A stretch of DNA of 64,000 nt from Nocardia ninae NBRC 108245 (GCF_007990755.1 NZ_BJXA01000009.1:1-64000), one strand, 5' to 3'; shown: positions 55,501 through 63,498, numbered from the stretch's first letter. Notes: a model not told the origin generated them from the letters alone. A program made the numbers and translations.

Positions 55501-56533
55501 CGGCAAGGGCGTCGAGGCGTCGACGGTGCTGCTGCTGCCCAAATTCACCACGGTCGCCGACGGCGCGTTCCTGGCCGACGACACCATGATCGCCAGCTAC
55601 GAACTCGGCGGCGGCTGGCTGCGCATCGGCGAGGCGAAGGTCGGCAAACGCGCGTTTCTCGGCAACTCCGGCATGACCGCGCCGGGGCGGCGAGTACCGA
55701 AAAATGGTCTGGTCGCGGTCCTTTCGGCCGCGCCGTCCAAGTCGAAGGCGGGCTCGTCCTGGCTGGGCAGTCCGCCGGTGCGGCTGCGCCGCGCGCCGGA
55801 GAGCTCGGACACCGCACGCACCTTCGATCCGCCACCGAAGCTGCGCATCGCCCGCGCCATCGTTGAAACCTGCCGTCTGTTCCCGGTACTGGTGACCTTC
55901 GCGATCGGGCTCGGCGTGCTGTTCACCCTCGCCTGGCTCGCCCGCACCCTCGGTCATCTGCCCACCGCCCTGTTCAGCGGGCTGGTGCTGCTGGCCGCGG
56001 GCGCGGTGGCCGGGGCCAGCTCGGTGGCCGCGAAGTGGTTGCTCATCGGGCGGATTCGCGCCGAGGAACATCCGCTCTGGAGTTCGTTCGTGTGGCGCAA
56101 CGAGGTATCCGACACCTTCGTGGAAACCGTTGCGGCGCCGTGGTTCGCGCGCGCCGCGACGGGTACACCGGTGCTGAACCTGTGGCTTCGTGGGCTCGGT
56201 GCCCGGATCGGCCGCGGGGTATGGTGCGAGTCCTATTGGCTACCGGAGGCGGACCTGGTGACACTCGGTGACGGCGCGACCGTGGAACGCGGCTGCGTCG
56301 TGCAGACCCATCTGTTCCACGACCGCATCATGTCCATGGACACGGTCACCCTCGGCGCGGGCGCCACCCTCGGCCCGCACTGCGTCGCACTGCCCGCCTC
56401 GACCATCGGCGAGGGCGCGACCATCGGCCCCGCCTCGCTGGTCATGCGCGGCGACACCGTTCCCCCGTCCACTCGCTGGTGGGGCAACCCGATCGCGCCT
56501 TGGTTCGGAGGCGACCCGGGGGCGGCCCGCTGA
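52595..56533 (+). CDS. Pls/PosA-type polyamino-acid synthetase (A-PCP-membrane LbH)
   Basis: 1312 aa single-module membrane NRPS; the epsilon-poly-lysine synthetase Pls is about the same length. An adenylation domain (about 30-510: FTSGSTGTPKG, NTYGPTEATV, YRSGDL, SGKVDRNALPW) is followed by a carrier domain with phosphopantetheine Ser556 (DLGGGSLAA). The rest alternates transmembrane helices with three hexapeptide-like condensing regions (IGKGVDLHTLPPV, IGKGVEASTVLLLP, IGRGVWCESYWLP). The pocket read by GrsA alignment is DAESIGTVVK; the Glu favours a cationic amino acid such as lysine. Its stop overlaps the next start (TGATG). Confidence 0.9.
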   Translation: MGGGQGVMLQPQVDATVHPLLRTAHTPPARTLVDILTATALTHPDAPAIDDGDTVLTYLELVVEIEKTMARLATAGVRPGDRVGVRMPSGSRELYLTILAVLYAGAAYVPVDADDPDERAQLVFGEAQVTAIVTAAGIETTPAAIRAAADNPADAATSTLPTPADDAWIIFTSGSTGTPKGVAVTHRNAAAFVDAEARLFLPDAPIGPGDRVLAGLSVAFDASCEEMWLAWRNGACLVPAPRDLVRTGADLGPWLVRREISIVSTVPTLAATWPAEALDAVRLLIFGGEAVPPELAERLAGNGDTEREVWNTYGPTEATVVACAALLDGQWPIRIGLPLDGWDLVVIDAAGNPVGEGESGELVIGGVGLARYLDPAKDAEKYAPLPSVGWDRAYRSGDLVRNDSAGLVFLGRADDQIKLGGRRIELGEIDNALQHLPGVTGAAAAIRTTKAGNKILVGYLTGPGPDFDLKAARTQLAEQLPAPLVPRLAVVDELPTRTSGKVDRNALPWPLPNSADDDADNDLTGTAQWVAGLWDSILGGEVLDLDADFFDLGGGSLAAAQLVTALRARYPQITVADLYDHPRLGALVELLEQSTPAVAVEERVVRPTPRRAQWTQVLATIPLTTLTGLQWLTWLAIVGNIAAWSGSLPWLPQLSWWWTLVAFLLFISPPGRMGICVVGARLLLRGVEPGRHPRGGSVHLRLWAAVRLSEASGAENLSGAPWMVPFARALGAKIGKGVDLHTLPPVTGMLELGDGCSVEPEVDLSGYWIDGDVVHIGPVTVGAGAVVGSRSILLPGTRIGKNAEVAPGSAVSGKVKAEQEWAGSPAAKIGKAHHRWPAHTPDRAAHWVAIFGVTSMALAAVPILGLGAGGLFIAWFIRDTRTLAGGLGRAFAILPVATLLSLAVYAAITIIAVRLLSFRLREGYHPVRSRTGWQVWSTERLLDSARTFLFPLYASLLTPIWLRLLGANIGKGVEASTVLLLPKFTTVADGAFLADDTMIASYELGGGWLRIGEAKVGKRAFLGNSGMTAPGRRVPKNGLVAVLSAAPSKSKAGSSWLGSPPVRLRRAPESSDTARTFDPPPKLRIARAIVETCRLFPVLVTFAIGLGVLFTLAWLARTLGHLPTALFSGLVLLAAGAVAGASSVAAKWLLIGRIRAEEHPLWSSFVWRNEVSDTFVETVAAPWFARAATGTPVLNLWLRGLGARIGRGVWCESYWLPEADLVTLGDGATVERGCVVQTHLFHDRIMSMDTVTLGAGATLGPHCVALPASTIGEGATIGPASLVMRGDTVPPSTRWWGNPIAPWFGGDPGAAR

Positions 56534-57867
56534 TGCCGGGCAAGTTCTACGAGGCGCCGATCGACGAATACCTGCCGCAGAACGGGAATCGGGGCTACCG
56601 GGTATCGCGGTACGAGCTGGACCTCGTCTACAAGGTAGCCAGCAACCGGCTGGCGGGCCGCGCCGAGATCACCGCGGTGACCACCGTTGCGCAGCCGCGG
56701 TTCTCGCTGGATCTGTCCCAAGCGCTCGCCGTGTCCAAGGTGTTCGTCAACGGTACGAAGGCCGCCAAATACGCCCACCAGCGCGGCAAATTGGTGATCA
56801 CGCCGCAGCAGCGCATTCCGGCGGGCGGTGTGCTCTCGCTGGTCGTCCAGTACGGCGGTGTCCCGCGGCCGGTGCGCGGACCGTGGGGTGCAGTCGGCTG
56901 GGAGGAGCTCACCGAGGGCGCGCTGGTGGCCAGCCAGCCGAACGGCGCCGCGTCCTGGTTCCCCTGCGACGATCATCCGAGTGCCAAAGCCAGCTACCGG
57001 ATTTCGATCACCACCGACAGTCCGTACTACGCGCTGGCCAACGGCACGCTGCTGCGTAAGCAGGTCAAGGCCAGCCAGACCACCTGGGTGTACGAGCAGG
57101 CCGAACCCATGGCCACCTACCTGGCGACCATTCAGATCGGGCCGTACCAGAAACACCGCATCGTTTCCCCGCCCAGCTCGGTGCCCATGCACGCGGTGGC
57201 TCCGCCCCGGCTGCGCGGCAACTTCGAGCACGACTTCGCGCGGCAGCCGCAGATGATGGAGCTCTTCGCCGAGCGGTTCGGGCCGTACCCCTTCGAGGCG
57301 TACACGGTGGTCGTCACCGACGACGACCTGGAGATACCGATCGAGGCCCAGGGCATCTCCATCTTCGGCGCCAACCACTGCGACGGCAGGCGCGGCGCCG
57401 AACGGCTGGTCGCGCACGAGCTGGCGCACCAGTGGTTCGGCAACAGCCTGACCATCCGACAGTGGCGCGACATCTGGCTACACGAGGGCTTCGCCTGCTA
57501 CGCCGAGTGGATCTGGTCCGAGGCGGCAGGCGGCCCGACGGCGGACCAGCTCGCCCGCGCGGCCAGGCACAATCTGTCCAGGCAGCCGCAGGACATCGCG
57601 GTCGGCGATCCGGGACCGCAGCACATGTTCGACGATCGTGTCTACAAGCGCGGCGCGCTCACCTTGCACGCGTTGCGGCTGGAACTGGGCGACCAGGCCT
57701 TCTTCGATCTGGTGCGGGAGTGGACGATTCGCTATCGCCACGGGTCGGTGAGTACCGAGGAGTTCACCGATCTGGCCGGGCATTACAGTCGAGTTCCGCT
57801 GCGGCCGCTGTGGGACAGCTGGTTGGCCGGGAAGCCGCTGCCGCAACTGCCGCCCTCGGCGGCGTAG
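56533..57867 (+). CDS. M1-family zinc metallopeptidase coupled to the synthetase
   Basis: 444 aa. Zinc site HELAHQW (His295, Glu296, His299) with the third ligand Glu318 (LHEGFACYAEW), exactly 19 residues after the second His. The usual GxMEN exopeptidase loop is replaced by EAQGISIFG near residues 271-279. No signal peptide. It lacks the long C-terminal domain of PepN. The start shares one base with the synthetase stop, so the two are made together. Product trimming, release or self-protection by hydrolysis is inferred. Confidence 0.88.
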   Translation: MPGKFYEAPIDEYLPQNGNRGYRVSRYELDLVYKVASNRLAGRAEITAVTTVAQPRFSLDLSQALAVSKVFVNGTKAAKYAHQRGKLVITPQQRIPAGGVLSLVVQYGGVPRPVRGPWGAVGWEELTEGALVASQPNGAASWFPCDDHPSAKASYRISITTDSPYYALANGTLLRKQVKASQTTWVYEQAEPMATYLATIQIGPYQKHRIVSPPSSVPMHAVAPPRLRGNFEHDFARQPQMMELFAERFGPYPFEAYTVVVTDDDLEIPIEAQGISIFGANHCDGRRGAERLVAHELAHQWFGNSLTIRQWRDIWLHEGFACYAEWIWSEAAGGPTADQLARAARHNLSRQPQDIAVGDPGPQHMFDDRVYKRGALTLHALRLELGDQAFFDLVREWTIRYRHGSVSTEEFTDLAGHYSRVPLRPLWDSWLAGKPLPQLPPSAA

Positions 57868-57868
57868 G

Positions 57869-58057
57869 TCAGAACACCAGGTATCGGGAGGCGAGTTCCT
57901 CCACCAAGGGGTCGTCGTCGGGGACGCTGTTCAGGGCCTCGAGGTCGGATTCGACCGAGACCTGGCGGGGGTCGTCATGTTCGGCGTCGGGGCCGCCGTC
58001 TTCCGCGAGTTGACGCAATAGCTTGGCCCTGATGCGGTCTTTCAACGAATCACTCAT
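57869..58057 (-). CDS. small acidic conserved hypothetical protein
   Basis: 62 aa, strongly acidic and soluble: MSDSLKDRIRAKLLRQLAEDG then DDPRQVSVESDLEALNSVPDDDPLVEELASRYLVF. Convergent with the M1 peptidase gene with no spare bases between stops. No recognised domain. The consistent helical pattern and the lack of any better frame support it as real, but a clear Shine-Dalgarno is missing. Confidence 0.6.
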   Translation of the reverse strand: MSDSLKDRIRAKLLRQLAEDGGPDAEHDDPRQVSVESDLEALNSVPDDDPLVEELASRYLVF

Positions 58058-58112
58058 GGTTTCAGCTTGCCCGGTTCGCGGCGCGGGAATCGCCCGGGCG
58101 CGCCGGATGGGT

Positions 58113-58577
58113 CTAGACCGGGGCGAGCCAGGTTCCCCACGGCGTATTGCGCAGGACGGTGTACACCGCGAGGAATGCGAAGAAGGTCCACATCGTCACG
58201 GAGCCGATCGAGGGCAGGCGCATGCGTCGGCCGCGCCAGGCGCGCAGGCTCCAGTCGGCTATCCACAGCACGAAGGCGAGCACCAGTGGAATCGCAAGCA
58301 GGTTGCTGTGCAACGAATCCAGCACCTGGCCGTCGGTGAGGTTGTGGATAGCTCGCATGCCGCCGCAGCCCGGACACCACCAGCCGGTCAGCGCGTAGAC
58401 CGGGCACACGCCGTAGGAACCCTCGACGTGCGGGTCGCGCACGTGCAACAGCACGCCGATCCCGATGCCCACGCCCCCCACCAGTAGTGGAACCCCCACA
58501 CTGCGCCAACCGGACCTGGCCGGGTGCGCCGGATCCTGCTGCGCCGCCGATTCCGGTGCCAAGTGCGTGCTGTCCAC
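58113..58577 (-). CDS. DUF2752 membrane protein
   Basis: 154 aa with three transmembrane helices (about 28-45, 92-110 and 125-145). The family signature CPVYALTGWWCPGCGGMRAIHNL, with paired Cys residues on the outer or inner face, is clear. The role of DUF2752 is unknown. Same strand as the small acidic protein 55 nt downstream and possibly co-transcribed with it. Confidence 0.88.
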   Translation of the reverse strand: MDSTHLAPESAAQQDPAHPARSGWRSVGVPLLVGGVGIGIGVLLHVRDPHVEGSYGVCPVYALTGWWCPGCGGMRAIHNLTDGQVLDSLHSNLLAIPLVLAFVLWIADWSLRAWRGRRMRLPSIGSVTMWTFFAFLAVYTVLRNTPWGTWLAPV

Positions 58578-58630
58578 AGCACCAACGGTAACTGTGGCGC
58601 GCCCGTCGCCGCCAGCGGATGGCCGGGGTG

Positions 58631-59059
58631 CTATTCGGGCTGGGCGAAGCGCAGGGTATTGCCGAACGGGTCGGCCAGCTCGAAACCGGGGCCGCCCGGG
58701 CCGTCCTCAGGGCAGCCGGGCTTGGCGTAGCGGTACTCCTTGCCTGCCAGCTCGGCATGCCACGCCTGGATGTCGTCCACCGCGATCCACACGACGGTGC
58801 CCGGTGTTCCGTCACCGTGGTGCTCGCTGAGGTGCAGTTGGGCCGAGCCGCGCGACACCTGCGCGTACAACGGGAAGTCGTCGCCGAATCGATGTTCCCA
58901 GTCGACGGTGAAACCCAGGTAGTCGCAGTAGAACTCGTACGCTTTGGCGACGTCGAACATGCGGAGAACCGGGATGGGTGCTGCGAAGCCGATCTCATCG
59001 GAAGCCACGCCGACGATCATCGCACCGGGGTACGACATTTCGCGGTTCGTCCAATGCAT
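58631..59059 (-). CDS. VOC (glyoxalase/bleomycin-resistance) superfamily protein
   Basis: 142 aa with paired beta-alpha-beta-beta-beta units: FAAPIPVLRMFDVAKAYEFYCDYLGFTVDWEHRF and a C-terminal FELADPFGNTLRFAQ, the usual end of glyoxalase-like proteins. Possible metal ligands are His in QLHLSEHH and Glu in FELADP. Such proteins bind hydrophobic antibiotics or act as small dioxygenases/epimerases; the substrate is unknown. Divergent from the alpha/beta hydrolase gene. An internal ATG (MSYPGAMIVG) seven residues in is an alternative start. Confidence 0.88.
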   Translation of the reverse strand: MHWTNREMSYPGAMIVGVASDEIGFAAPIPVLRMFDVAKAYEFYCDYLGFTVDWEHRFGDDFPLYAQVSRGSAQLHLSEHHGDGTPGTVVWIAVDDIQAWHAELAGKEYRYAKPGCPEDGPGGPGFELADPFGNTLRFAQPE

Positions 59060-59379
59060 GACGCCTACCCGGACGACCAGGTGCCCGCCTCACTCCTGAT
59101 CTGTGTGTCCGTAGTGCCGGACCGGTGCATCGCGGTCCGACGTGATCACGCAAAACCGTTACCGGATCGCCACTTTCGCGCACTAACGCAACCAGCCTGG
59201 ACAGACGATGAAGTCAGCAGAGCTAGCTTCGCCATGAATTATTTGTGAACAGAGACAGTGTCACTGCGCCGAATTACGGGTATTCCTACCTTCGAGCCAG
59301 AAGATCCGTTGCGGTGCGCTTGCACTAGCAAGCACCCAGCTTGCACTGTACTGTGGCGGCAGACACAAAGGAGTGCCCG
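59060..59379. other. 320-nt divergent promoter region
   Basis: Separates the VOC gene and the alpha/beta hydrolase gene. Near its right end it holds the GCTTGCACT operator-like repeats. AATTATTTGTGAACAGAGACAGTGTCA around 59236-59262 is a comparatively AT-rich patch that may serve the leftward promoter. No gene is seen. Confidence 0.5.
59318..59347. promoter_or_regulatory. palindrome plus direct repeat upstream of alpha/beta hydrolase
   Basis: GCTTGC-ACTA-GCAAGC is a perfect 6-bp inverted repeat (59318-59333). The half site GCTTGCACT recurs at 59339-59347. Together with the following TACTGT it looks like a -35/-10 promoter with an overlapping repressor site. Confidence 0.55.
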
Positions 59380-60432
59380 ATGCTGGTGAAGTCGATGAAG
59401 ACTTTGGCGGACGCGCGTAATGGCGCCCTGACCGCCGCTTATCGCGCCGGACTGCGATCACGTACCTTCCGGACCGCGTCGTTGAACGCTCCTACCGCTC
59501 CCCTCGAGGTCATCCCGGTCACCACCGTGGACGGCGCCCGCCTGCGCGTGCACGCCTACGGCCCCGCCGACGGCGAGGTCATCGTGCTGATCCACGGCTG
59601 GAGCTGCAGCATCGAGTACTGGAACCCGCAGATCAACGCCTTCGCCGACCGGTATCGGGTGGTCTGCTACGACCAGCGCGGCCACGGCGAGAGCCAGCTC
59701 GGCCGCCTGCTGCCCAGCCGGGACACCCTCGCCGACGACCTGTCCGCCGTGCTCGACGCCACCCTGCGCCCCGGTCAGCGCGCCGTGCTCGCCGGCCACA
59801 GCATGGGCGGCATCACCCTGCAGGCATGGGCGGCGCGCTATCCCGAGCAGGTCCGTCGCCGGGCCGCCGCGGCCATCCTGCTGAACACCACCTCGGGCAA
59901 TATCCGCTACGACACCGACCTGCTCCCGCTGCTGAACAAGCAACTCACGGTGCAGAACAAGCCGATCACCCTGCTCGGCGCCCCCGTCCGCCTGCCGAAC
60001 TTCGTCTCCGAAACAGTGCTGACCACCCCGGTCCCGCTGCCCGGCGGCTGGCTGGTCAGCGCGGTATTGAAGGACCGGGTGATGAACAGGCGAGCGACCG
60101 TCGACGAGGTGAACTTCGCCCTCGGCATCGTCCGCTCCTGCCGCCCACTGACCCGTGGCCGCCACGCCGCCGCCCTGGCCGACCTCGACGTCACCGACGG
60201 CGCGGCACACCTGACGGTGCCCACCACGGTCATCGCAGGCCGCCACGACCGGCTGCTGCCGGAACGGATGGCCCGCCGGATCGCCGATACGCTGTCGCGC
60301 ACCGGCCACCTCGCCGCGTACCACTGCTGGCCGACCGGCCACCTCGGCAATATCGAGGCCGCCGAGCGCTTCAACGCCGAACTCGCACACGTCGCCGAGC
60401 AGGCGACGCTGCGGACAGCCGCCGCGGGCTGA
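59380..60432 (+). CDS. alpha/beta hydrolase
   Basis: 350 aa from MLVKSMKTL. The oxyanion motif is VLIHGWSCS, the nucleophile elbow GHSMGG (Ser141), the acid in AGRHDRLLPE and the His in WPTGHLGNIE. An N-terminal ~45-residue helical extension precedes the fold. AAGGAG lies 7 nt before the ATG, which decides the start. No signal peptide. Closest families are haloperoxidase/epoxide-hydrolase-like esterases; the substrate is unknown. Probably regulated through the palindromic site upstream. Confidence 0.9.
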   Translation: MLVKSMKTLADARNGALTAAYRAGLRSRTFRTASLNAPTAPLEVIPVTTVDGARLRVHAYGPADGEVIVLIHGWSCSIEYWNPQINAFADRYRVVCYDQRGHGESQLGRLLPSRDTLADDLSAVLDATLRPGQRAVLAGHSMGGITLQAWAARYPEQVRRRAAAAILLNTTSGNIRYDTDLLPLLNKQLTVQNKPITLLGAPVRLPNFVSETVLTTPVPLPGGWLVSAVLKDRVMNRRATVDEVNFALGIVRSCRPLTRGRHAAALADLDVTDGAAHLTVPTTVIAGRHDRLLPERMARRIADTLSRTGHLAAYHCWPTGHLGNIEAAERFNAELAHVAEQATLRTAAAG

Positions 60433-60569
60433 CCCCTCAACTGTTCTCCCGGGCCGGTCAACGGCGCCCGACCCGGGAGCAACATCCGACCGCACCGATG
60501 AGTCCACCGGCCGCGCCTCGTCCTCACTGCTGAGCACGCAATCATCCTTCGGCAGAAGAGGTTCCGCCT

Positions 60570-60860
60570 GTGTTGATCATCGCCGGTTACGCGGAAGTCG
60601 ACCCCGACCAGCGCGACGCCGACGTCCGCGCCTTCCACGACTTGCTGCGCCGCTGTCGAACAGCTCCCGGCTGCCTCGACTGCGCCATCACCGCCGACCC
60701 CGTCGACCCGGAGCGCGTGAACGTCTTCGAACTCTGGGATACCGCGGCGGACATGGAAGCCTGGCGAGCCGTCGCCAACGCGCCGGACACCGGCATCGCC
60801 ATCAACAACAACTCCGTGCTGAAGTACACCGTCACAGATGCGCGCCCGCCCTTCGACTGA
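60570..60860 (+). CDS. antibiotic biosynthesis monooxygenase (ABM) domain protein
   Basis: 96 aa dimeric alpha-beta barrel: LIIAGYAEVDPDQRDADVRAFHDLLRRCRTAPGCLDCAIT then VNVFELWDTAADMEAW. The family includes cofactor-free monooxygenases and haem-degrading-like proteins. The GTG start is used. It lies 137 nt after the alpha/beta hydrolase gene in the same direction and is followed by a hairpin terminator, so it may form the end of that transcript. Confidence 0.88.
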   Translation: MLIIAGYAEVDPDQRDADVRAFHDLLRRCRTAPGCLDCAITADPVDPERVNVFELWDTAADMEAWRAVANAPDTGIAINNNSVLKYTVTDARPPFD

Positions 60861-60882
60861 TGTGTTGTGGCCCAACACTTTT
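60861..60882 (+). terminator. terminator after the ABM gene
   Basis: A 6-bp stem GTGTTG/CAACAC with a 5-nt loop is followed by TTTT, immediately after the stop codon. Confidence 0.7.
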
Positions 60883-61032
60883 CGTGCACATGAGGCATAT
60901 CGATAGCGCACTGCGGTGCCCGAATCCGCCGTGCCACCGGGATGCTGTCCACTGAACAGCGGATATTCGGCAACCTCTGCCGGTGGCATCGTGTTCAACG
61001 GACGTTCCCCAACTATTTGCGAAGGAAATACG

Positions 61033-61521
61033 TTGAGTACTAACGGAATTCGGCATTTTAATGTGCGCGGTGCGACAGCAGCAGTACTGGCAGGCGCGGC
61101 GACCCTCGCCCTTGCCGCCGGCGTTTCCGCAGCACCTCCCTCAGGAAGCAGCGGAAGCGGTAGTGGCAGCAGCGGAACTGGGAGCGGTAGCGGCAGCGGG
61201 CCGGCTGCACCGCCCACCCAGCAGTGCAATCAGTCGACCAAGTCCGGTGGCTCAGGCGTCACCGAGACCGCACATCACCTCGGCCGCCCCGGCCCCGCCG
61301 CATTCGTCCTGTCCTACGAAACCTTCGCCATCCCCGACCAGATCGAGGTCTTCTACCAGGGCGCCCGAGTCCACAACACCGGCTACATCGGCGACAACAT
61401 CAACGAAGGCACCGGCTCCGCAGTAATCAACATCCCCGCAGGCACCGCCACCACCGTAGCGGTCCGCGTCACCGGCCCAGGCGGCACAGACTGGAACTAC
61501 ACAGTCCACTGCCCCCGCTGA
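61033..61521 (+). CDS. secreted Ser/Gly-linker protein
   Basis: 162 aa. The start is TTG with GAAGGA about 6 nt upstream. A signal peptide (AAVLAGAATLALAAGVSAAP) gives export, then a Ser/Gly repeat linker (about 37-63), then an ~85-residue beta-rich domain (IPDQIEVFYQGARVHNTGYIG ... VAVRVTGPGGTDWNYTVHC) with two Cys that may pair. I do not recognise the domain; a small beta-sandwich binding module is likely from the pattern. No enzymatic motif seen. Confidence 0.78.
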   Translation: MSTNGIRHFNVRGATAAVLAGAATLALAAGVSAAPPSGSSGSGSGSSGTGSGSGSGPAAPPTQQCNQSTKSGGSGVTETAHHLGRPGPAAFVLSYETFAIPDQIEVFYQGARVHNTGYIGDNINEGTGSAVINIPAGTATTVAVRVTGPGGTDWNYTVHCPR

Positions 61522-61674
61522 ACCGTCACCGATTTAGATCGACACCAATCTGCATGCGGCTCGGCGGCGACCTAACACCAAGCGTCGCCAGCGTGCTACG
61601 ACTGTCCCCCGCCACCGACGTGGTCATCAGCGCGGACGCAAGTTGCCGTCGAGTCGAACCGGAGAGAACCGACC

Positions 61675-61890
61675 ATGACGTCCACCGAATACACGACGCT
61701 GTACTTCTCCCAAGCCAATCCTGCTGGCCCCGGTCAAGCAGATGTGTCGACTCTGCTGCGTTCCGTAGCGGCAACGATCGAGGAGCTCGGTCCGGTGACG
61801 GTCGCGGATCTGATCCTGCACAACGAGGTCACGGCAGACGGAAACTGGCCGTCGATCACTGTCTATTACAGCAACGTCGACAGCGAGTAA
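61675..61890 (+). CDS. small conserved-looking protein
   Basis: 71 aa, soluble, acidic: MTSTEYTTLYFSQANPAG then VSTLLRSVAATIEELGPVTVADLILHNEV and a C-terminal SITVYYSNVDSE. GGAGAG lies 8 nt before the ATG. The helix-strand pattern suggests a compact folded domain. No family recognised. It stands alone between the secreted protein gene and tRNA-Thr. Confidence 0.68.
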   Translation: MTSTEYTTLYFSQANPAGPGQADVSTLLRSVAATIEELGPVTVADLILHNEVTADGNWPSITVYYSNVDSE

Positions 61891-62102
61891 GGCGCCGATG
61901 TCGTATCGAGGCCGATCCGATCAACCGGGTCGGCCCGCTATAGTCGCGGCGACGGTCGGCGGGGGGATGCCTTATACCTCGCGGTGAGCAATCTCGGCTG
62001 ATCAGCGGCGCGCAGAGCGACTTAGTTGGGACTTAGTCGGGAGTACAGCCAGATGGGCAGCACTCCACTGAGGCCGAAAATCGGCCTCAACTGGGTGTAT
62101 GG

Positions 62103-62175
62103 AGCCGCCTGCGAGAATCGAACTCGCGACCTTTTCATTACGAGTGAAGCGCTCTACCGACTGAGCTAAGGCGGC
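62103..62175 (-). tRNA. tRNA-Thr (anticodon CGT)
   Basis: Complete cloverleaf on the minus strand: acceptor GCCGCCT paired with AGGCGGC, D arm GCTC...GAGC, anticodon loop CTCGTAA, T arm GCGAG-TTCGATT-CTCGC. The first anticodon-stem pair reads C/A and is mismatched. The 3' CCA is not encoded in full. Reads ACG codons. Confidence 0.96.
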
Positions 62176-62646
62176 GTGCCTTTCGGCGTGGCGAGTCTAT
62201 CGTCTCGGGGGGTGGATCGCGAAAACGAGTGGTCACCAGCCCCAACAGGCGACCCTACTGCGACCGAGCACCGTCTCAACGGACTACTCAGGCACCACAC
62301 AGAGCCGACTGTTTCCGACCAAAATCCAGCCTGCCGGATCGTTTCGGCAAAAAGTCGGCAAAACAGGGATGGGCCACTGCTTCATGCCAGGGATAGCGAG
62401 ACGTTCGCTAAGTCCGCCACGCTCCGGCGCACGCTTCGGATCGACATCGCTCTGACCTGGCGTTTTACGGACAGTGACCGAGGCTGATCACGTTGACCTC
62501 TGCACATTCGCGTGTTCAGATCGAGTCGATAGCAACCCGGTTCGACGGATCTTGTCCATCCGCAGAACCACAACGAAATCAAAATGCCCCTCAGCGGATC
62601 TTGTCCATCCGCCAAGGGGCTGCCAGGAAGATAGGAGCTTCCCGAC
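62176..62646. other. 471-nt intergenic region with repeated hairpins
   Basis: Lies between tRNA-Thr and the membrane protein gene. Its last 110 nt hold two copies of an 18-nt hairpin motif, listed separately. An ORF over 62176-62487 has no family features and begins at the tRNA edge. Base composition is less GC-rich than the chromosome to the left, which hints at acquired DNA. Confidence 0.55.
62546..62620 (+). repeat. two copies of CGGATCTTGTCCATCCGC
   Basis: Identical 18-nt copies at 62546-62563 and 62595-62612; each folds as CGGAT-cttgtcc-ATCCG. The second is enclosed by a further GCCCC/GGGGC stem (62586-62590 with 62616-62620). They end 27 nt before the next start codon, so they could be protein-binding iterons or an RNA leader structure. 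Confidence 0.75.
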
Positions 62647-63498
62647 GTGACGAGTATCGCAGAGCTGGTGCCGCGCAAGCGAACCAAGCACGCTCCCTAC
62701 GACCCGTTCGGCCCTGATCTCAACCTCGACAAGCTGTTGTTAGACGCGCAGAGCCGTGTGGCGACGCAGCACTCCGAGGCGCTAACCGAAGCACGCTCCA
62801 ACGACGAGATCCGCCGACGCCGTGAGGTCGCCGATGAGATCCGTGGATTGGACATCGAAGACGAGCTGGCAGGGGCTCGGGCTCGCTATGCCACAGCCCA
62901 GTCCAGCCGTCGCGCCGCCGAACGACGGCACCGCCGGATGGTCACCGAAGCCGAGTGGCATGCCGACGCTGTCGCCGCTCGGCAACGCGCCACCAGCGAG
63001 TCCGCGCAGATTGCCGACACCCATCGCACGTCGACATGGATCTCCCGCGCGCTGATCGGCGTCATCGCCGCAGGCGTCGTGTGGGGCGCGGTCAACGTGC
63101 AGCACAACATGACGACCGGCGTTCCGATGTCGGACCCGCGCTTCTGGCTAGCGTTCCTCTACGAGCCTCTCGTCACCATCCCCCTGATTGTGGTGATGGT
63201 CACAGCGGCGACCGCTGCTCGTCGTGGCCGCCCGGTCAACAAACGCCAGATCATCAGTCTCGAAGTCGGCCTGCTGCTGCTGACCCTCGTCCTCAACGTC
63301 GGCCCGCACGTCATGTCCGCGAACTGGCACACCGCGATCGAATATGGCGTCGCACCGATCATGATCGCGGCAGTTGTATGGCTGCACTCGTGGACTTCGG
63401 GCACCTTCGCCGACCTCATCGCCATCGGGCCTTCGACTGATACCGACGTAGCCGAGGTACGTCCCACAGATCTGGTCGCAGTCGACACCGCAGCTTGA
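62647..63498 (+). CDS. membrane protein with N-terminal coiled coil, mobile-element-like
   Basis: 283 aa. The first ~125 residues are charged and helical (EIRRRREVADEIRGLDIEDELAGARARYATAQSS). They are followed by about four transmembrane helices (near 135-152, 170-190, 202-222 and 233-250). The topology and WLAFLYEPLVTIPLIVVM segment recall DUF2637/Spd-type proteins of actinobacterial conjugative elements, but I am not certain. The GTG start follows AGGAG. The location next to a tRNA and hairpin repeats fits an acquired segment. Confidence 0.7.
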   Translation: MTSIAELVPRKRTKHAPYDPFGPDLNLDKLLLDAQSRVATQHSEALTEARSNDEIRRRREVADEIRGLDIEDELAGARARYATAQSSRRAAERRHRRMVTEAEWHADAVAARQRATSESAQIADTHRTSTWISRALIGVIAAGVVWGAVNVQHNMTTGVPMSDPRFWLAFLYEPLVTIPLIVVMVTAATAARRGRPVNKRQIISLEVGLLLLTLVLNVGPHVMSANWHTAIEYGVAPIMIAAVVWLHSWTSGTFADLIAIGPSTDTDVAEVRPTDLVAVDTAA

